Origin: Xenorhabdus poinarii G6
GTDB lineage: Bacteria; Pseudomonadota; Gammaproteobacteria; Enterobacterales; Enterobacteriaceae
Direction: 5' to 3'
Assembly: GCF_000968175.1 (NCBI RefSeq)
Contig: NZ_FO704551.1
Location: 1,426,001-1,490,000 of the forward strand
Length of the DNA stretch: 64,000 nucleotides
In this document: positions 29,674 to 39,608 of the stretch, in pieces
Numbering within the stretch: the stretch's first letter is position 1
Layout of the letters: every line of letters starts with the position of its first letter
Program-made: the position numbers and the translations under genes
The notes under the pieces: model-generated
What the model was told of the DNA's origin: nothing
The model's database searches: none
What the model saw: only the letters and a program-made list of their open reading frames with translations

Positions 29674-30618
29674 ATGCATTGGTTTTTACGCACAGCGGTT
29701 TTTACACTTGTCTTACTGGGTGTGAGTTATAGCATTTATAGCCGTTTTTTCCCTTATGTAACAAACGAAAACAGGAAAGAAGAGATTGAAGTCACCACGC
29801 AAAACACGCTCCTACCGGTGACCAGTGAAGACTGGGGGATCATTCTGGGGGCGCCCTATGCGGTTTTTAATGGTCATGTGGTTAATGATTATACGCCTGA
29901 AATCGCCGAGGATAATGGCTTATCGTCGGCATGGGGGATCAAAAACCGGCAGGATTTACTTCAGCAATTATTTTGGCTCATTATGGAAGGGCACTCTACT
30001 GATTATTATGAAATAAGAGATACTGTTATTCACCTATCAAAAAACGATTTCGACATGTTATTGAGCAATATTGAAAAAAGTCAGTGGGATGAAACGGAAA
30101 AACAAGAACTCATTTGGCAATATAAAATGATGTATCACAATACCCATGACATTCAAAACATGGAATATCTGGCTTGGGATTATGTCCGGTTCAGTATGTT
30201 ATGTTTAGAAGGTGCCCGATTGAAATATATCACCAAAGAAGAAGCTCAATCCTGGACGCGGATGTTAGCCCCGCGTCTGCGTAAAATGTATACGGGATGG
30301 GATGATTTGTGGCATCATTTATTTATCACACGTTGGTTCTGGTCGGCTCAGGATAAGCAATGGACAAGCAGCCAATCAGATTACCTTGCTATCGTGGATA
30401 ATTTATTACAGGACAAGAGCAGCCCTGTGAACGTGATTCAATGGGATGTACCACTTTCCTCCACGGATACTACGTCATTTTCTGAGGCGCTGGTAAGCTT
30501 GCAATTACCTAAGTCCATGGTCACTTTAGAATTAGAAGGTGATGACGATGTTACTGTCGGGGTCGATGAATTAAATGAAATTATTCGAGCACATCTGAAT
30601 ATCTCTCCCCCTAAATGA
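29674..30618 (+). CDS. DUF1266 domain protein with N-terminal membrane anchor
   Basis: 314 aa. One N-terminal membrane segment (WFLRTAVFTLVLLGVSYSIY) and then a DUF1266 region (about 85-230) with the aromatic pattern WGIKNRQDLLQQLFWLIMEGH...LAWDYVRFSMLCLEGARLKYI...GWDDLWHHLFITRWFW. DUF1266 proteins (YbeU/YbeR relatives) are of unknown function and often sit in variable islands. The gene begins with GGAG before ATG and stands alone; the nearest neighbour is the DUF1240-like gene on the other strand. Confidence 0.8.
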   Translation: MHWFLRTAVFTLVLLGVSYSIYSRFFPYVTNENRKEEIEVTTQNTLLPVTSEDWGIILGAPYAVFNGHVVNDYTPEIAEDNGLSSAWGIKNRQDLLQQLFWLIMEGHSTDYYEIRDTVIHLSKNDFDMLLSNIEKSQWDETEKQELIWQYKMMYHNTHDIQNMEYLAWDYVRFSMLCLEGARLKYITKEEAQSWTRMLAPRLRKMYTGWDDLWHHLFITRWFWSAQDKQWTSSQSDYLAIVDNLLQDKSSPVNVIQWDVPLSSTDTTSFSEALVSLQLPKSMVTLELEGDDDVTVGVDELNEIIRAHLNISPPK

Positions 30619-31030
30619 TATCTAAAATATAAAACATACAGGGGCACTGTGATCTGTGCCCCTGATAATCACTCTGGTGTTTTAGGCCCGTCAATATCTG
30701 GTACTGACGAACAGTCAATACGGTTCAGCAGCACACAGTTTTTTTCCACTCAGTGAGCATGGTCTGTTCTCTGTTAATGGACATATTGAGGTCTACGGCA
30801 TATTGTAGCGGGCTATTGAGTTATTGGCCTGAGATAGACAATGCTGTTTTTCTGATTCCAGCTGCTATTGCAATTGCGTAGATGTTGGGGACGGATTTGT
30901 TATTCCGTCGGTCTCTTCCTCTGTAATCGGGAGTAACCCCGATCCAATCCGCTTTCTTCTCTTACTCAACGCATTCAGCTCTTATCATGACATCATGATA
31001 AGATTGTCGCTAAGCGTAAACTTGATAGAC
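30619..31030. other. Intergenic region with possible degenerate coding remnant and a palindrome
   Basis: No intact gene. On the minus strand a short frame (about 30826-30963) reads KKADWIGVTPDYRGRDRRNN..., faintly like transposase sequence but too short to assign. CTTATCATGA / TCATGATAAG (30981-31002) is a perfect 10-bp inverted repeat with a 2-nt loop. Confidence 0.4.
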
Positions 31031-31486
31031 TCAGTGACAGAGTTTTTCCTCTTTCGCATATCGGGTTGGTGCTTTCGGAGACGTACGTTCGCAGACAATA
31101 TAGCCCGCTCCCAACAACTTGAAATGCATATACCAAGATAATGGAATACTCATGATCAACCCAATTAACTCAATGGCGAGAAAAAAGCCCATAATCCGTT
31201 CGTGCAGTGTTGTCGATTTTTTCTTTTTTTTCTTTGTTCTGGTTTTTTCTAGTTTTTTTAGTTTTTCTGGCGTGAGAATTATGCCCAGATAGATTCCAAA
31301 AAGTAAAAAATACAGTATGAATGGCGAGGAAAAAACAAGCATGAACATGACCCAAGAAGATTCAACCCGGTCTTCCATCTTAAACGCCGCTATCAGTTCA
31401 CTGCCCGCAGTGAAAACAACAAAAACCATGACTACTAACATGACTAATAAAAATAAAATAGTGCCAACCCTTTTTTCTGTTGTCAT
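31031..31486 (-). CDS. DUF1240-like membrane protein
   Basis: 151 aa. Three to four membrane segments (about 8-28, 45-70, 98-120) around a lysine-rich loop (KTRTKKKKKKST). The C-terminal GYIVCERTSPKAPTRYAKEEKLC matches the small inner-membrane proteins called DUF1240 that are multi-copy in Photorhabdus and Xenorhabdus. Function unknown. Confidence 0.65.
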   Translation of the reverse strand: MTTEKRVGTILFLLVMLVVMVFVVFTAGSELIAAFKMEDRVESSWVMFMLVFSSPFILYFLLFGIYLGIILTPEKLKKLEKTRTKKKKKKSTTLHERIMGFFLAIELIGLIMSIPLSWYMHFKLLGAGYIVCERTSPKAPTRYAKEEKLCH

Positions 31487-31572
31487 GGCTTTCTTCCCTA
31501 TGTATTCGACGTGTTGTCCTGATTATGCTGATGGTCATCAGAATTTCAAAACATCATTCTATTATCAATACT

Positions 31573-32493
31573 AGGCCGTGTCCCTTAATGTAAATTGGTA
31601 GTATTATCATCTAAACGGTTTTCAATATAGGAAAAGATGATGGCACGCTACGACATTCCTGATGACGCATGGATATTGATAGAATCTTGTTTGCCCCTGG
31701 TTCATTCAGAACGGGCAGGACGTCCCTATGTTGAACACCGTCGTGTGATGAATGGGATGTTCTGGGTATTGTGCTCTGGAGCACCGTGGCGCGACTTACC
31801 GGAACGCTATGGGCCTTGGAAAACGGTCTATAACCGATTTAATCGTTGGTCAAAATCGGGCATTATCAACAAGATATTTAATCGGTTACTGTCCGTTCTG
31901 GATGAAAAAGGGTTGATTGACTGGACTGAAATTTGCCTGGATGGTAGCCATATTCGCGCCAGTAAAGAGGCCGCCGGCGCGAAAAAAAACAGCCCGATAT
32001 CGCTGACGATCATGCGCTGGGTCGCTCACGCGGTGGTTATGGCACCAAAATCCACCTGGCAACCGACCGAAAGGGTTTTCCCCTCAACCTAATATTGACC
32101 GCAGGGCAAGCCCATGAAAGTCAATCCGCCATTCCATTGCTCGATGGCATTGGCGTCCAACGCAAAAATGGTTTCATGAAACGACGTGGCAAAGCCGTGC
32201 TGGCCGATAAAGGTTATTCGGGCGGAAAACTGCGCGGTTATCTGCGTAAATTGAGGGTCAAGAGCATTATTCCGTATAAAATCAATGAAAAAGGCAGTAC
32301 TAATGGCCGCACAAAATTTGATAAACAGGCTTATCGTGACCGGAATGTGGTCGAACGCTGTTTCGGTTTTCTGAAAGGGAATCGGCGTATCGCAACCCGT
32401 TACGAAAAAACCGCCCGGAACTATTTATCGATGGTGAAATTAGGCTGTATTCGACTCTTTTACAAGCGGTTATATAATTAAGGGACACAACCT
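31573..32493 (+). mobile_element. IS5-family (IS427-like group) insertion sequence
   Basis: Ends TAGGCCGTGTCCCTTAAT (left) and the complement of TAGGTTGTGTCCCTTAAT (right) form imperfect inverted repeats; CTAG occurs at both borders (possible target duplication). Encodes a two-frame transposase. Its right end touches the IS701-type element. Confidence 0.88.
31637..32481 (+). CDS. IS5-family transposase, two frames joined by -1 frameshift
   Basis: The first frame (31637-32092) has the DUF4096 N-terminal domain (YDIPDDAWILIESCLP) and first catalytic Asp (ICLDGSHIRASK); the second (32095-32481) carries VLADKGYSGG and the final DRNVVERCFGFLKG. In the -1 frame after the A8 run (31982-31989) the reading continues PDIADDHALGRSRGGYGTK and joins the second frame without a stop. 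Such A-run slippage is the normal expression mode of the IS427 group, so the element may be functional. Confidence 0.88.
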
Positions 32494-32495
32494 AG

Positions 32496-33885
32496 TACTA
32501 CAGCCGTAATTGTTCTGTAAGCCGATGATTTCCCCGGCGACGATAATGACATTGTTGTGCCCGGTATTGATGCCGTCGTCGCCAGTCTGACCAATGTAAA
32601 ACCTGTTCGATTGTTTCTCCCGCTTTTTCCATCAGCTTTGACAACAGCTTACGCAATTCCGCTACACTGAGCGGAACCTGGCCTGCCGGTGTTTTTTTTC
32701 TCCTCTACCCGCAGAACCGCCAGGACTGCATGGGCCAGTAACGACAAGGTAATATGCCGGTGCCAACTCTGCCATCGCCGCACTTCGTAGTGATCCAGTC
32801 CACATTTCCCTTTGATTTCCTTAAAGCCACTTTCGATTTCCCAGCGACAACCCGCCACCTGAACCAGCGTATTAAGATCCGCCTGTTCTCGCAAGGCATA
32901 CACCACATAGTAAGCCCGTTCCTGTCTACTATCCCGGCTGCGGCGAACCAACAGATAATGACCATAACGCCGCTCCTCTTCACTGAGCTGTAAACGCCAT
33001 AATGGCACAACAGCCCAGTCATACTCTCGCTCACCTTTTGTTCCCGTTCCCGCTGAGCGTGTTTTCCAGTCAGTGGCAGTCAACGTATCGGCAATCCGTT
33101 CAGCACGGAGATATTTGGGTCCTTGCCACCATAAAGGGGTATTACAGGGAATGGCTAACACGAAGGGCGGGTGTCGGGACGCCAGCCAGACCCTCAGACG
33201 ACGGTCACGGCCATACACTTCATCCGCGGTCACCCAGCGACAGGGCACGCCAGCATCCCATGTCCGTTCCAGCATCTGCCGGGCTAACTGGGGTTTCGTT
33301 GCAAACGTGACACTGGCCGGGATACCCGCAGCTTCACAGCGGGCACGGTCATCGATCCACTGGCGAGGCAGGTATAAGGCCCGGTCAATAAAAGCATGAC
33401 CGCCGTGGCCGCCGTAACACAGAAATACGCCTATCTGGCTGTTTTCTACTCGTCCAGCGGTCCCACTATACTGACGCTGTACCCCGGCAGAATGGGTCCC
33501 TTTTTTGATAAAACCGGTTTCATCAAGGATGAGAACCCCCTGTTCATCGCCCAAATGTTCAGTGACATAATCCCGCAGGATATCGCGGGCCATCTCGACA
33601 TCCCAATCAGCGCGTTCCAGCAAATATTGAATGCCATCGGGGGAACTTTCCCCTAGCCATTCAGCCAGTTGCCAGCTATTTTTACGTTCAACATCACTGA
33701 GCAATCCCCGAAGATAGGCGAGGCTGCGTTGTCGTGGGCCGGTAGAGTGAAATAAGGGAGCCAGACGGGCATGTAATGCCTGTAGCGCCTGTTCCCAGAT
33801 TTTGGCAGGGGATGGCATGTGACACCACCTTTGATTTAAGGAAGAAGAACCCCATCATGGCACAATATGGATTACGGCTGTAGTA
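32496..33885 (-). mobile_element. IS701-type insertion sequence, GC-rich
   Basis: Ends TACTACAGCCGTAATT and the complement of TACTACAGCCGTAATC form near-perfect 16-bp inverted repeats. TAGTACTA is present at both edges. It is markedly more GC-rich than the surroundings, pointing to recent entry from another genome. It abuts the IS5 element on its left. Confidence 0.85.
32498..33818 (-). pseudogene. IS701-family transposase with 1-nt indel near the 3' end
   Basis: The main frame (33818-32649, 389 aa) is a DDE transposase with LILDETGFIKKGTHSAGVQRQY, WVTADEVYGRDRRLR and the GCRWEIESGFKEIKG Glu motif. At a run of eight A (about 32694-32701) the frame runs out after EEKKNTGRPG; a +1 shift restores KTPAGQVPLSVAELRKLLSK... 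for about 60 more residues, ending at TAG (32498-32500) inside the terminal repeat. The shift direction is not the usual -1 slippage, so an inactivating or sequencing indel is more likely. Confidence 0.82.
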
Positions 33886-33959
33886 CTAACAATTGGCTAA
33901 ATATCATAACAACGTCCATCAAGGCTCTAAATGTGAGTATCCCGCTAAAAAGTATCATT

Positions 33960-34105
33960 GACTTTCAGCGATCTTCCGCCATCCCTTTATCCGATGGTAT
34001 TGACATACAGCGCAAAAATGGTTTTATAAAGCGGTGCTGGCTGATAAAGGCTATCCGAGCGAAAAACGCCGCAGTTATCTGCGTCAATTAAGAATAAAGA
34101 GCATG
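33960..34105 (+). pseudogene. IS5-type transposase remnant
   Basis: Short frames resemble the intact copy at 31573-32493: AIPLSDGIDIQRKNGFIKR (compare AIPLLDGIGVQRKNGFMKR), then with a shift AVLADKGYPSEKRRSYLRQLRIKSM. The ends are missing; it is an old fragment beside the IS701-type element. Confidence 0.75.
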
Positions 34106-34576
34106 AATTTGTTTGTACATTTGGAGTGGATATGAACTACTACGCAGAGGATCACTTCTAGGTAACGTAAATAGCCTTGGAAGTGTTATGAAAAAACTTA
34201 AATTACAGTATAAAAATTCTGAGATATTCTCGGGAATAAGACGTGATTGGAAAAATTACTGCCGACTTTTGCTATGACCACCCAATCAATACATTCAGTC
34301 AATATGGCAAGCAACTTATTTTACCCAAGCTCAGGAAGAGAAAAGCTTAGAGTGTGATTCTTTTCACGCTTTATGTACAAAGCGAGTAAAACTAGGAAAT
34401 ATTCCTAATTCAACTAGGAGCTTAGCTCAAGCCAACCTTTCTTCAGTTTTTTAAACTGCACGGTAATAACCATACCTATAAAGATGATATCTACGAAAAT
34501 TTTCGCTTTCTGGCGACTTATCTTTTTCATCCGCTTTAAAAAGATGTTTTTCTCATGGTCACCTAAGGATTCTCAA
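34106..34576. promoter_or_regulatory. Region upstream of uhpT with candidate operator
   Basis: About 470 bp without a gene. TAGGAA-ATA-TTCCTA (34393-34407) is a perfect spaced inverted repeat about 170 bp before the uhpT start, followed by a CTAGGAG half-site; it could be a UhpA site, by inference only. AAGGA lies 8 nt before the uhpT ATG. Confidence 0.4.
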
Positions 34577-35953
34577 ATGCTTAAGATTCTAGAACAAATT
34601 CGTAAACCGACACTGGATCTACCAGTGGAAGTACGCCGTAAAATGTGGTTTAAACCTTTCATGCAGTCATATTTGGTGGTTTTTATCGGCTATATGGCGA
34701 TGTATTTAGTCCGTAAGAACTTTAATATCGCCCAAAACGATATGATCTCGACTTATGGCTTGTCGATGACGCAGCTCGGGTTAATAGGATTAGGTTTTTC
34801 TATTACTTACGGTATTGGTAAAACGGCTGTTGCTTATTATGCCGACGGCAAAAATACCAAACAATTTTTGCCATTTATGTTGATCTTGTCTGGCCTTGCC
34901 ATGTTAGGGTTTAGCATGAGCATGGGACATTCCAGCATCAGTATTTTCCTGATGGTGGCATTTTATGCATTGAGTGGTTTTTTCCAAAGTATAGGCGGGC
35001 CTGCCAGCTATTCCACCATTACAAAATGGACGCCTCGCAATAAGCGTGGAACCTATCTGGGGTTATGGAATATGTCGCATAACGTAGGAGGCGCCGCCGC
35101 CGCTGGGGTAGCACTTTTTGGTGCCAACTATTTCTTTAATGGTCATGTGATCGGGATGTTTATTTTCCCTTCGATTATTGCGCTCATTATTGGCTTTATT
35201 GGGCTACGTTATGGCAGCGATTCGCCAGAAAGTTATGGTTTGGGCAAGGTAGAAGAGTTATTTGATGAAACCATCAGCGAAGAAGATCTTGCCGCAGAAG
35301 AAAACCAGATGACCAAATGGGAGATCTTTGTTGAATATATCTTAAAAAACAAAGTTATTTGGCTACTCTGTTTTGCCAATATCTTCCTTTATATTGTACG
35401 TATTGGTATCGACCAGTGGTCAACGGTGTATGCTTATCAGGAATTGGGACAATCAAAAGAAACGGCGATCACCGGTTTTACCCTGTTCGAAGTCGGGGCG
35501 TTGGTCGGTACATTAATGTGGGGGTATTTGTCAGACTTGGTGAATGGTCGCCGTGCTCTGGTTGCCTGTGTTTCTTTAGGTTTGATTATTGTTTGTCTTG
35601 AATTCTATCAACATGCAACCAGTGAATATATGTACCTGGGATCTCTGTTTGTACTGGGTTTCCTGGTATTTGGCCCACAACTGTTGATCGGTGTGGCTGC
35701 AGTTGGTTTTGTACCGAAAAAGGCAATCAGTGTAGCTGATGGTGTCAAAGGCACATTTGCCTACTTAATTGGTGATAGTTTTGCCAAGTTAGGTTTGGGC
35801 ATGATTGCGGATGGTGTACCTATTTTTGGTCTGACTGGCTGGAAAGGGACGTTTGTTGCACTTGATACTTCTGCATTCATATGCCTTAGTTTGCTTGCTT
35901 TTGTCGCGATTGCGGAAGAACAAAAAATCCGGAAAATGAAGAAAGCCCGCTAA
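34577..35953 (+). CDS. uhpT: Hexose-6-phosphate:phosphate antiporter UhpT
   Basis: 458 aa. Major-facilitator antiporter of the OPA family, 12 membrane segments, importing glucose-6-phosphate and similar sugars in exchange for phosphate. Nearly identical to E. coli UhpT in blocks such as [29 protein letters not shown] and [15 protein letters not shown] at 34577 matches the E. coli start (MLAFLNQ) and has AAGGA upstream; the longer frame from 34484 does not. Here uhpT precedes the regulators instead of following uhpC. Confidence 0.96.
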   Translation: MLKILEQIRKPTLDLPVEVRRKMWFKPFMQSYLVVFIGYMAMYLVRKNFNIAQNDMISTYGLSMTQLGLIGLGFSITYGIGKTAVAYYADGKNTKQFLPFMLILSGLAMLGFSMSMGHSSISIFLMVAFYALSGFFQSIGGPASYSTITKWTPRNKRGTYLGLWNMSHNVGGAAAAGVALFGANYFFNGHVIGMFIFPSIIALIIGFIGLRYGSDSPESYGLGKVEELFDETISEEDLAAEENQMTKWEIFVEYILKNKVIWLLCFANIFLYIVRIGIDQWSTVYAYQELGQSKETAITGFTLFEVGALVGTLMWGYLSDLVNGRRALVACVSLGLIIVCLEFYQHATSEYMYLGSLFVLGFLVFGPQLLIGVAAVGFVPKKAISVADGVKGTFAYLIGDSFAKLGLGMIADGVPIFGLTGWKGTFVALDTSAFICLSLLAFVAIAEEQKIRKMKKAR

Positions 35954-35968
35954 GTGATGATTGATATT

Positions 35969-36005
35969 GATGCTGCCGTTTTTTTTGACCCCGGCAGCAT
36001 CTTTT
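35969..36005 (+). terminator. Intrinsic terminator after uhpT
   Basis: GATGCTGCCG / CGGCAGCATC perfect 10-bp stem followed by TTTT; separates uhpT from uhpABC transcription. Confidence 0.85.
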
Positions 36006-36144
36006 CACGCCTTTTTCCAACATCTCATTTTTTATATCTTGCAAACGGCTGATGACAACCTACTGATTGCCATCATGCAGGCTATTGCGAAGCGATATCA
36101 ATAGGAGTAGTTTATTCCGTTTATTAATCTGCTAACCAATAATG

Positions 36145-36768
36145 ATGATTAAAGTAGCATTAGTTGATGATCATGTTGTTGTACGTTCAGGGTTTGCTCA
36201 ATTACTGAATTTAGAACCTGATATTGACGTTGTGGGTGAGTTCGGTTCATGTGCCGAAGCCCGGCAAGGATTACCCGGATTGGGCGCAACGGTCTGTATC
36301 CTTGATATTTCGATGAAAGACGAAAGTGGATTGTCTCTCCTGAACGATCTCCCCTCAGGTATTAGCTGTATTATGTTGAGTGTGCATGATTCTGCCACTA
36401 TGGTAGAAAATGCCCTGAGAGCCGGAGCCCGCGGCTACCTCAGTAAGCGTTGTAGTCCGGATGAGTTGGTTCAAGCGGTGCGAACGGCCGCCAATCATGG
36501 TTGTTATCTCACACCGGAGATTGTGCTTAATCTGACGTCATCAAAGAGTCATCTGGCACCATTGGAACATCTGACGAAAAGAGAACGACAAGTTGCGCAG
36601 ATGCTGGCCAGTGGTATGGATGTTAAAGCGGTGGCGGCTGAACTGGGATTAAGCCATAAAACAATCCACGTCCATCGAGCCAATGCGATGAGTAAATTAG
36701 GGGTAACGAATAACGTGGGTTTGGCAAATCATTTTGCCATGAGTGATCACTCATGCGTCAATATCTGA
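36145..36768 (+). CDS. uhpA: Response regulator UhpA
   Basis: 207 aa from the second of two adjacent ATGs ([10 protein letters not shown]), which puts the phosphoacceptor at Asp54 as in E. coli; 36142 is also possible. Receiver domain with the acidic residues at positions 8-9, Asp54 (CILDISMKD) and Lys ([10 protein letters not shown]), then a LuxR-type HTH ([35 protein letters not shown]). Activates uhpT after phosphorylation by UhpB. The 3' end overlaps uhpB by 16 nt. Confidence 0.93.
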   Translation: MIKVALVDDHVVVRSGFAQLLNLEPDIDVVGEFGSCAEARQGLPGLGATVCILDISMKDESGLSLLNDLPSGISCIMLSVHDSATMVENALRAGARGYLSKRCSPDELVQAVRTAANHGCYLTPEIVLNLTSSKSHLAPLEHLTKRERQVAQMLASGMDVKAVAAELGLSHKTIHVHRANAMSKLGVTNNVGLANHFAMSDHSCVNI

Positions 36769-38276
36769 TTAATTCATTTTGTGGCTGCTTGTTGTTTTCT
36801 TGCTGGTGGTTTTGCTTATGGATCATTGCGTACCATTTTGTTAATGATTTTGAGTTGGCTATTTTGTTTTTCCCTTTTGCTTTGCGTCTTGGGATGGCTC
36901 TCCATACCCCCAAACGCTATTGGATAACCCTTTACGGTGCCGAATGGGGGCTGACCATTTGCTTAGCGTTCTTAATGGCACAGCCACAATGGTTGACCGT
37001 ATTAACGGCCAGTATGATCAGTTTCCCGCTTATTGGGTTTGCCAATCATTATTATTGCGGCAGTCAATGGCAGCGATTTGTGATTATGGCCGGTATCATT
37101 CTGGCAACATCGATTATTAATGTGGTGGCGATAAGTCACCACAGTTCTGCATTGGGTATCGCATTCCTGGTGAGTTTAACAGGGGGTGTGATGTTAGTTC
37201 CTTTGTGTTATCTAATATGGCATTACCTGTTCCAAAATATTTGGCTGCCGCTGACGGCAAGTCTTGCCTCATATCGCCTTCAGTTTCATCTCAAACACGT
37301 TATTCTTTATGTTTTATTATTTGTACTGAATATCGTGCTCCAGGTGGGGCTTCCGAATGAATTGCGTTATTTTGCGCCATTTTGTTTAGCTATCCCCATT
37401 ATCCTATTGGCTTTTCGTTACGGCTGGCAAGGTGCTGTCGTCGGTACGTTGTTGAACAGTATTGCATTGATTGCCGCCCGTAGTGGCGTTTCGCATATCG
37501 AAATCACGGATCTCTTGTTATCACTGTTGGTGCAGACAATCACGGGGATCATGTTAGGTCTGGCTGTACAGCGTCAGCGTGATCTCAATGCACAATTAAG
37601 GCGTCAACTCGATTGTAATCACAGCCTGTCTCGTCAATTGGTGAAAGCGGAAGAATCGGTAAGACGGGAGATTGCCTGTGAACTGCATGATGAAATTGGT
37701 CAGAATATAACAGCCATTCGTACACAAGCCAGTATTATTCAGCGGATAGAAGTGGCGCCGATGAGTGCCAATTGCGCCAAAATGATCGAAGCATTATCAC
37801 TCAATATTTATGATACGACGAAAGGGCTATTAAGCCGGTTGCGACCTAAGATCCTTGATGATCTCGGCTTGAAAGAAGCGATAGAGCAATTATTGCGGGA
37901 TATGAAATTTGAGGCGCATGGCATATTAGTGGATGTGCATTGGGCGGAGGATTCGGTTGCCGCGATTGAGCAACTCAGTGATACAACCAAAGTGACATTA
38001 TATCGTCTTTGTCAGGAAGCGTTGAATAATGCCATGAAATATGCTCAGGCGGATCATATTGAGTTGTATTTTTCTGTTAAAGGTATGATTCATGTTTTGA
38101 TCAAAGATAATGGTATTGGCTGTAAGGCCGAAGATCATATGAAAGGATTTGGTCTGCGTGGTATGCGTGAACGTGTACAGGCTCTCGGTGGCAAGTTCAC
38201 CATTAACAGTGAAAAACAACAAGGTGATTCAATCTCGTCGGGGACGGATTTATCCATCATCTTGCCCAAACTTTAA
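36753..38276 (+). CDS. uhpB: Sensor histidine kinase UhpB
   Basis: 507 aa. N-terminal MASE1-type membrane domain (about eight segments, to residue 275), then a HisKA_3 dimerisation domain with the phosphorylated His in [22 protein letters not shown] (near 312) and an HATPase_c domain ([46 protein letters not shown]). With UhpC it phosphorylates UhpA when external glucose-6-phosphate is present. Overlaps uhpA; uhpC starts 9 nt after its stop. Confidence 0.93.
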   Translation: MRQYLINSFCGCLLFSCWWFCLWIIAYHFVNDFELAILFFPFALRLGMALHTPKRYWITLYGAEWGLTICLAFLMAQPQWLTVLTASMISFPLIGFANHYYCGSQWQRFVIMAGIILATSIINVVAISHHSSALGIAFLVSLTGGVMLVPLCYLIWHYLFQNIWLPLTASLASYRLQFHLKHVILYVLLFVLNIVLQVGLPNELRYFAPFCLAIPIILLAFRYGWQGAVVGTLLNSIALIAARSGVSHIEITDLLLSLLVQTITGIMLGLAVQRQRDLNAQLRRQLDCNHSLSRQLVKAEESVRREIACELHDEIGQNITAIRTQASIIQRIEVAPMSANCAKMIEALSLNIYDTTKGLLSRLRPKILDDLGLKEAIEQLLRDMKFEAHGILVDVHWAEDSVAAIEQLSDTTKVTLYRLCQEALNNAMKYAQADHIELYFSVKGMIHVLIKDNGIGCKAEDHMKGFGLRGMRERVQALGGKFTINSEKQQGDSISSGTDLSIILPKL

Positions 38277-38285
38277 GACACGATC

Positions 38286-39608
38286 ATGACAGTTTCTTCT
38301 CCATCCAGCTTATTCAATAACTGCCAATTATCTGATGAAGAAATCAGAGAACGTTATCGTTATTGGCGTTTGCATATTATGTTGAGCCTTTATATCGGGT
38401 ATGCCGTCTTTTACTTTACCCGGAAAAGTCTTAATTATGCGATGCCTGTTATGATCCCTGATCTTGGTTTTGATAAAGGGGATATTGGTCTGATGGGGAC
38501 GCTATTTTATATCACATACGGGTGTTCTAAATTCCTGTCCGGCATGATTTCTGATCGTACCAATACACGCTATTTTATGGGCATAGGATTAATTGCGACG
38601 GGGATTATTAATATCTTTTTGGGGTTATCCAGTTCGGTTGTGATGTTTATCTTTTTATGGGTATTAAATGCGTGGTTTCAGGGCTGGGGTTCGCCAGCGT
38701 GTGCCAAACTACTGACCAGTTGGTATTCGCGCTCAGAGCGTGGTTTTTGGTGGTCGCTCTGGAATACTTCACATCATGTAGGTAGTGCACTGATTGCATT
38801 ATTGATCAGCTTCTTGACACTACATGTTAGCTGGCGGGAAGGGGTGATTGTGCCCGGCTGTTTAGGCATTTTGGCCGGCCTATTTTTATGTTGGCGATTA
38901 CGTGATAAGCCGACCACCATGGGATTACCGACTATTGGTCAGTTTCGTCATGATCATTTAGAAAAAATACATGAAAATCAAGGGAGAGGGTTAACAACGC
39001 GAGAAATATTGAAAACCTATGTTTTCTGCAATAAATCTATTTGGCTGCTGTCATTCAGTTATGTTTTAGTATACCTCGTTCGAACTGTGATTAATGATTG
39101 GGGCAATCTCTATCTGACAGAATATCACCATTATGATTTAGTCAGCGCAAACACAGTCGTCTCACTTTTTGAAGTTGGAGGCTTTGTCGGCTCACTGGTC
39201 GCGGGTTGGGGATCTGACAAAGTGTTTGGTGGCAATCGTGGGCCGATGAACCTGATATTTGCTATGGGCATTTTCTTATCCGTCGCGGCGTTATGGTTAA
39301 TGCCGATGACGGGATTAATTTTTCAATCCATCGGCTTTTTTATCATTGGATTTTTTGTTTTTGGCCCCCAATTATTGATTGGGATGGCGGCTGCGGAATG
39401 TTCACATAAAGATTCTGCGGGGGCAGCCACGGGGTTTGTTGGTCTCTTTGCTTATACTGGCGCCGCACTTGCTGGTTATCCTGTTGCCATTATTTTAAAG
39501 TATTACCATTGGACGGGGTTATTTATGACGATTTCTGTCTGTGCAGTCATGATAGGCTTGTTATTACTGCCATTTTTGCAAGCTCAGGCTCCTCGGCAGA
39601 AGGTGTAG
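38286..39608 (+). CDS. uhpC: Hexose-phosphate sensor UhpC
   Basis: 440 aa. Major-facilitator protein related to UhpT (YAVFYFTRKSLNYAMPVMIPDLGF) that senses external glucose-6-phosphate and stimulates UhpB. 12 membrane segments. It follows uhpB closely in the uhpABC unit. The last gene before a 340-bp AT-rich gap. Confidence 0.93.
   Translation: MTVSSPSSLFNNCQLSDEEIRERYRYWRLHIMLSLYIGYAVFYFTRKSLNYAMPVMIPDLGFDKGDIGLMGTLFYITYGCSKFLSGMISDRTNTRYFMGIGLIATGIINIFLGLSSSVVMFIFLWVLNAWFQGWGSPACAKLLTSWYSRSERGFWWSLWNTSHHVGSALIALLISFLTLHVSWREGVIVPGCLGILAGLFLCWRLRDKPTTMGLPTIGQFRHDHLEKIHENQGRGLTTREILKTYVFCNKSIWLLSFSYVLVYLVRTVINDWGNLYLTEYHHYDLVSANTVVSLFEVGGFVGSLVAGWGSDKVFGGNRGPMNLIFAMGIFLSVAALWLMPMTGLIFQSIGFFIIGFFVFGPQLLIGMAAAECSHKDSAGAATGFVGLFAYTGAALAGYPVAIILKYYHWTGLFMTISVCAVMIGLLLLPFLQAQAPRQKV

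Larger units (their letters stand above)
22308..34480. mobile_element. Decaying genomic island at the guaA 3' end
   Basis: From the guaA stop to just before uhpT, the region contains an integrase, genes of unknown function, an AlpA-like regulator, a broken RepA-like ATPase, and four IS elements plus an IS remnant; no core gene is seen. The integrase lies next to guaA pointing away from it, the usual arrangement for an element whose attL is at guaA. Right border not firmly found; a weak copy of the guaA end (GAGTGGATATGA at 34124-34135, compared with GAGTGGGAATAA) is one candidate. IS insertions inside genes imply decay. Confidence 0.7.

Noticed and set aside
34196..34280. 24-codon frame beginning MKKLKLQYKNSE
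   Set aside because: Too short, no family, no ribosome binding site that is convincing; probably chance in the AT-rich uhpT leader.
37000..37300. uhpB start possibly mis-called because of 16-nt overlap with uhpA
   Set aside because: Overlap is normal for this operon and the N-terminal membrane domain begins directly after the start.
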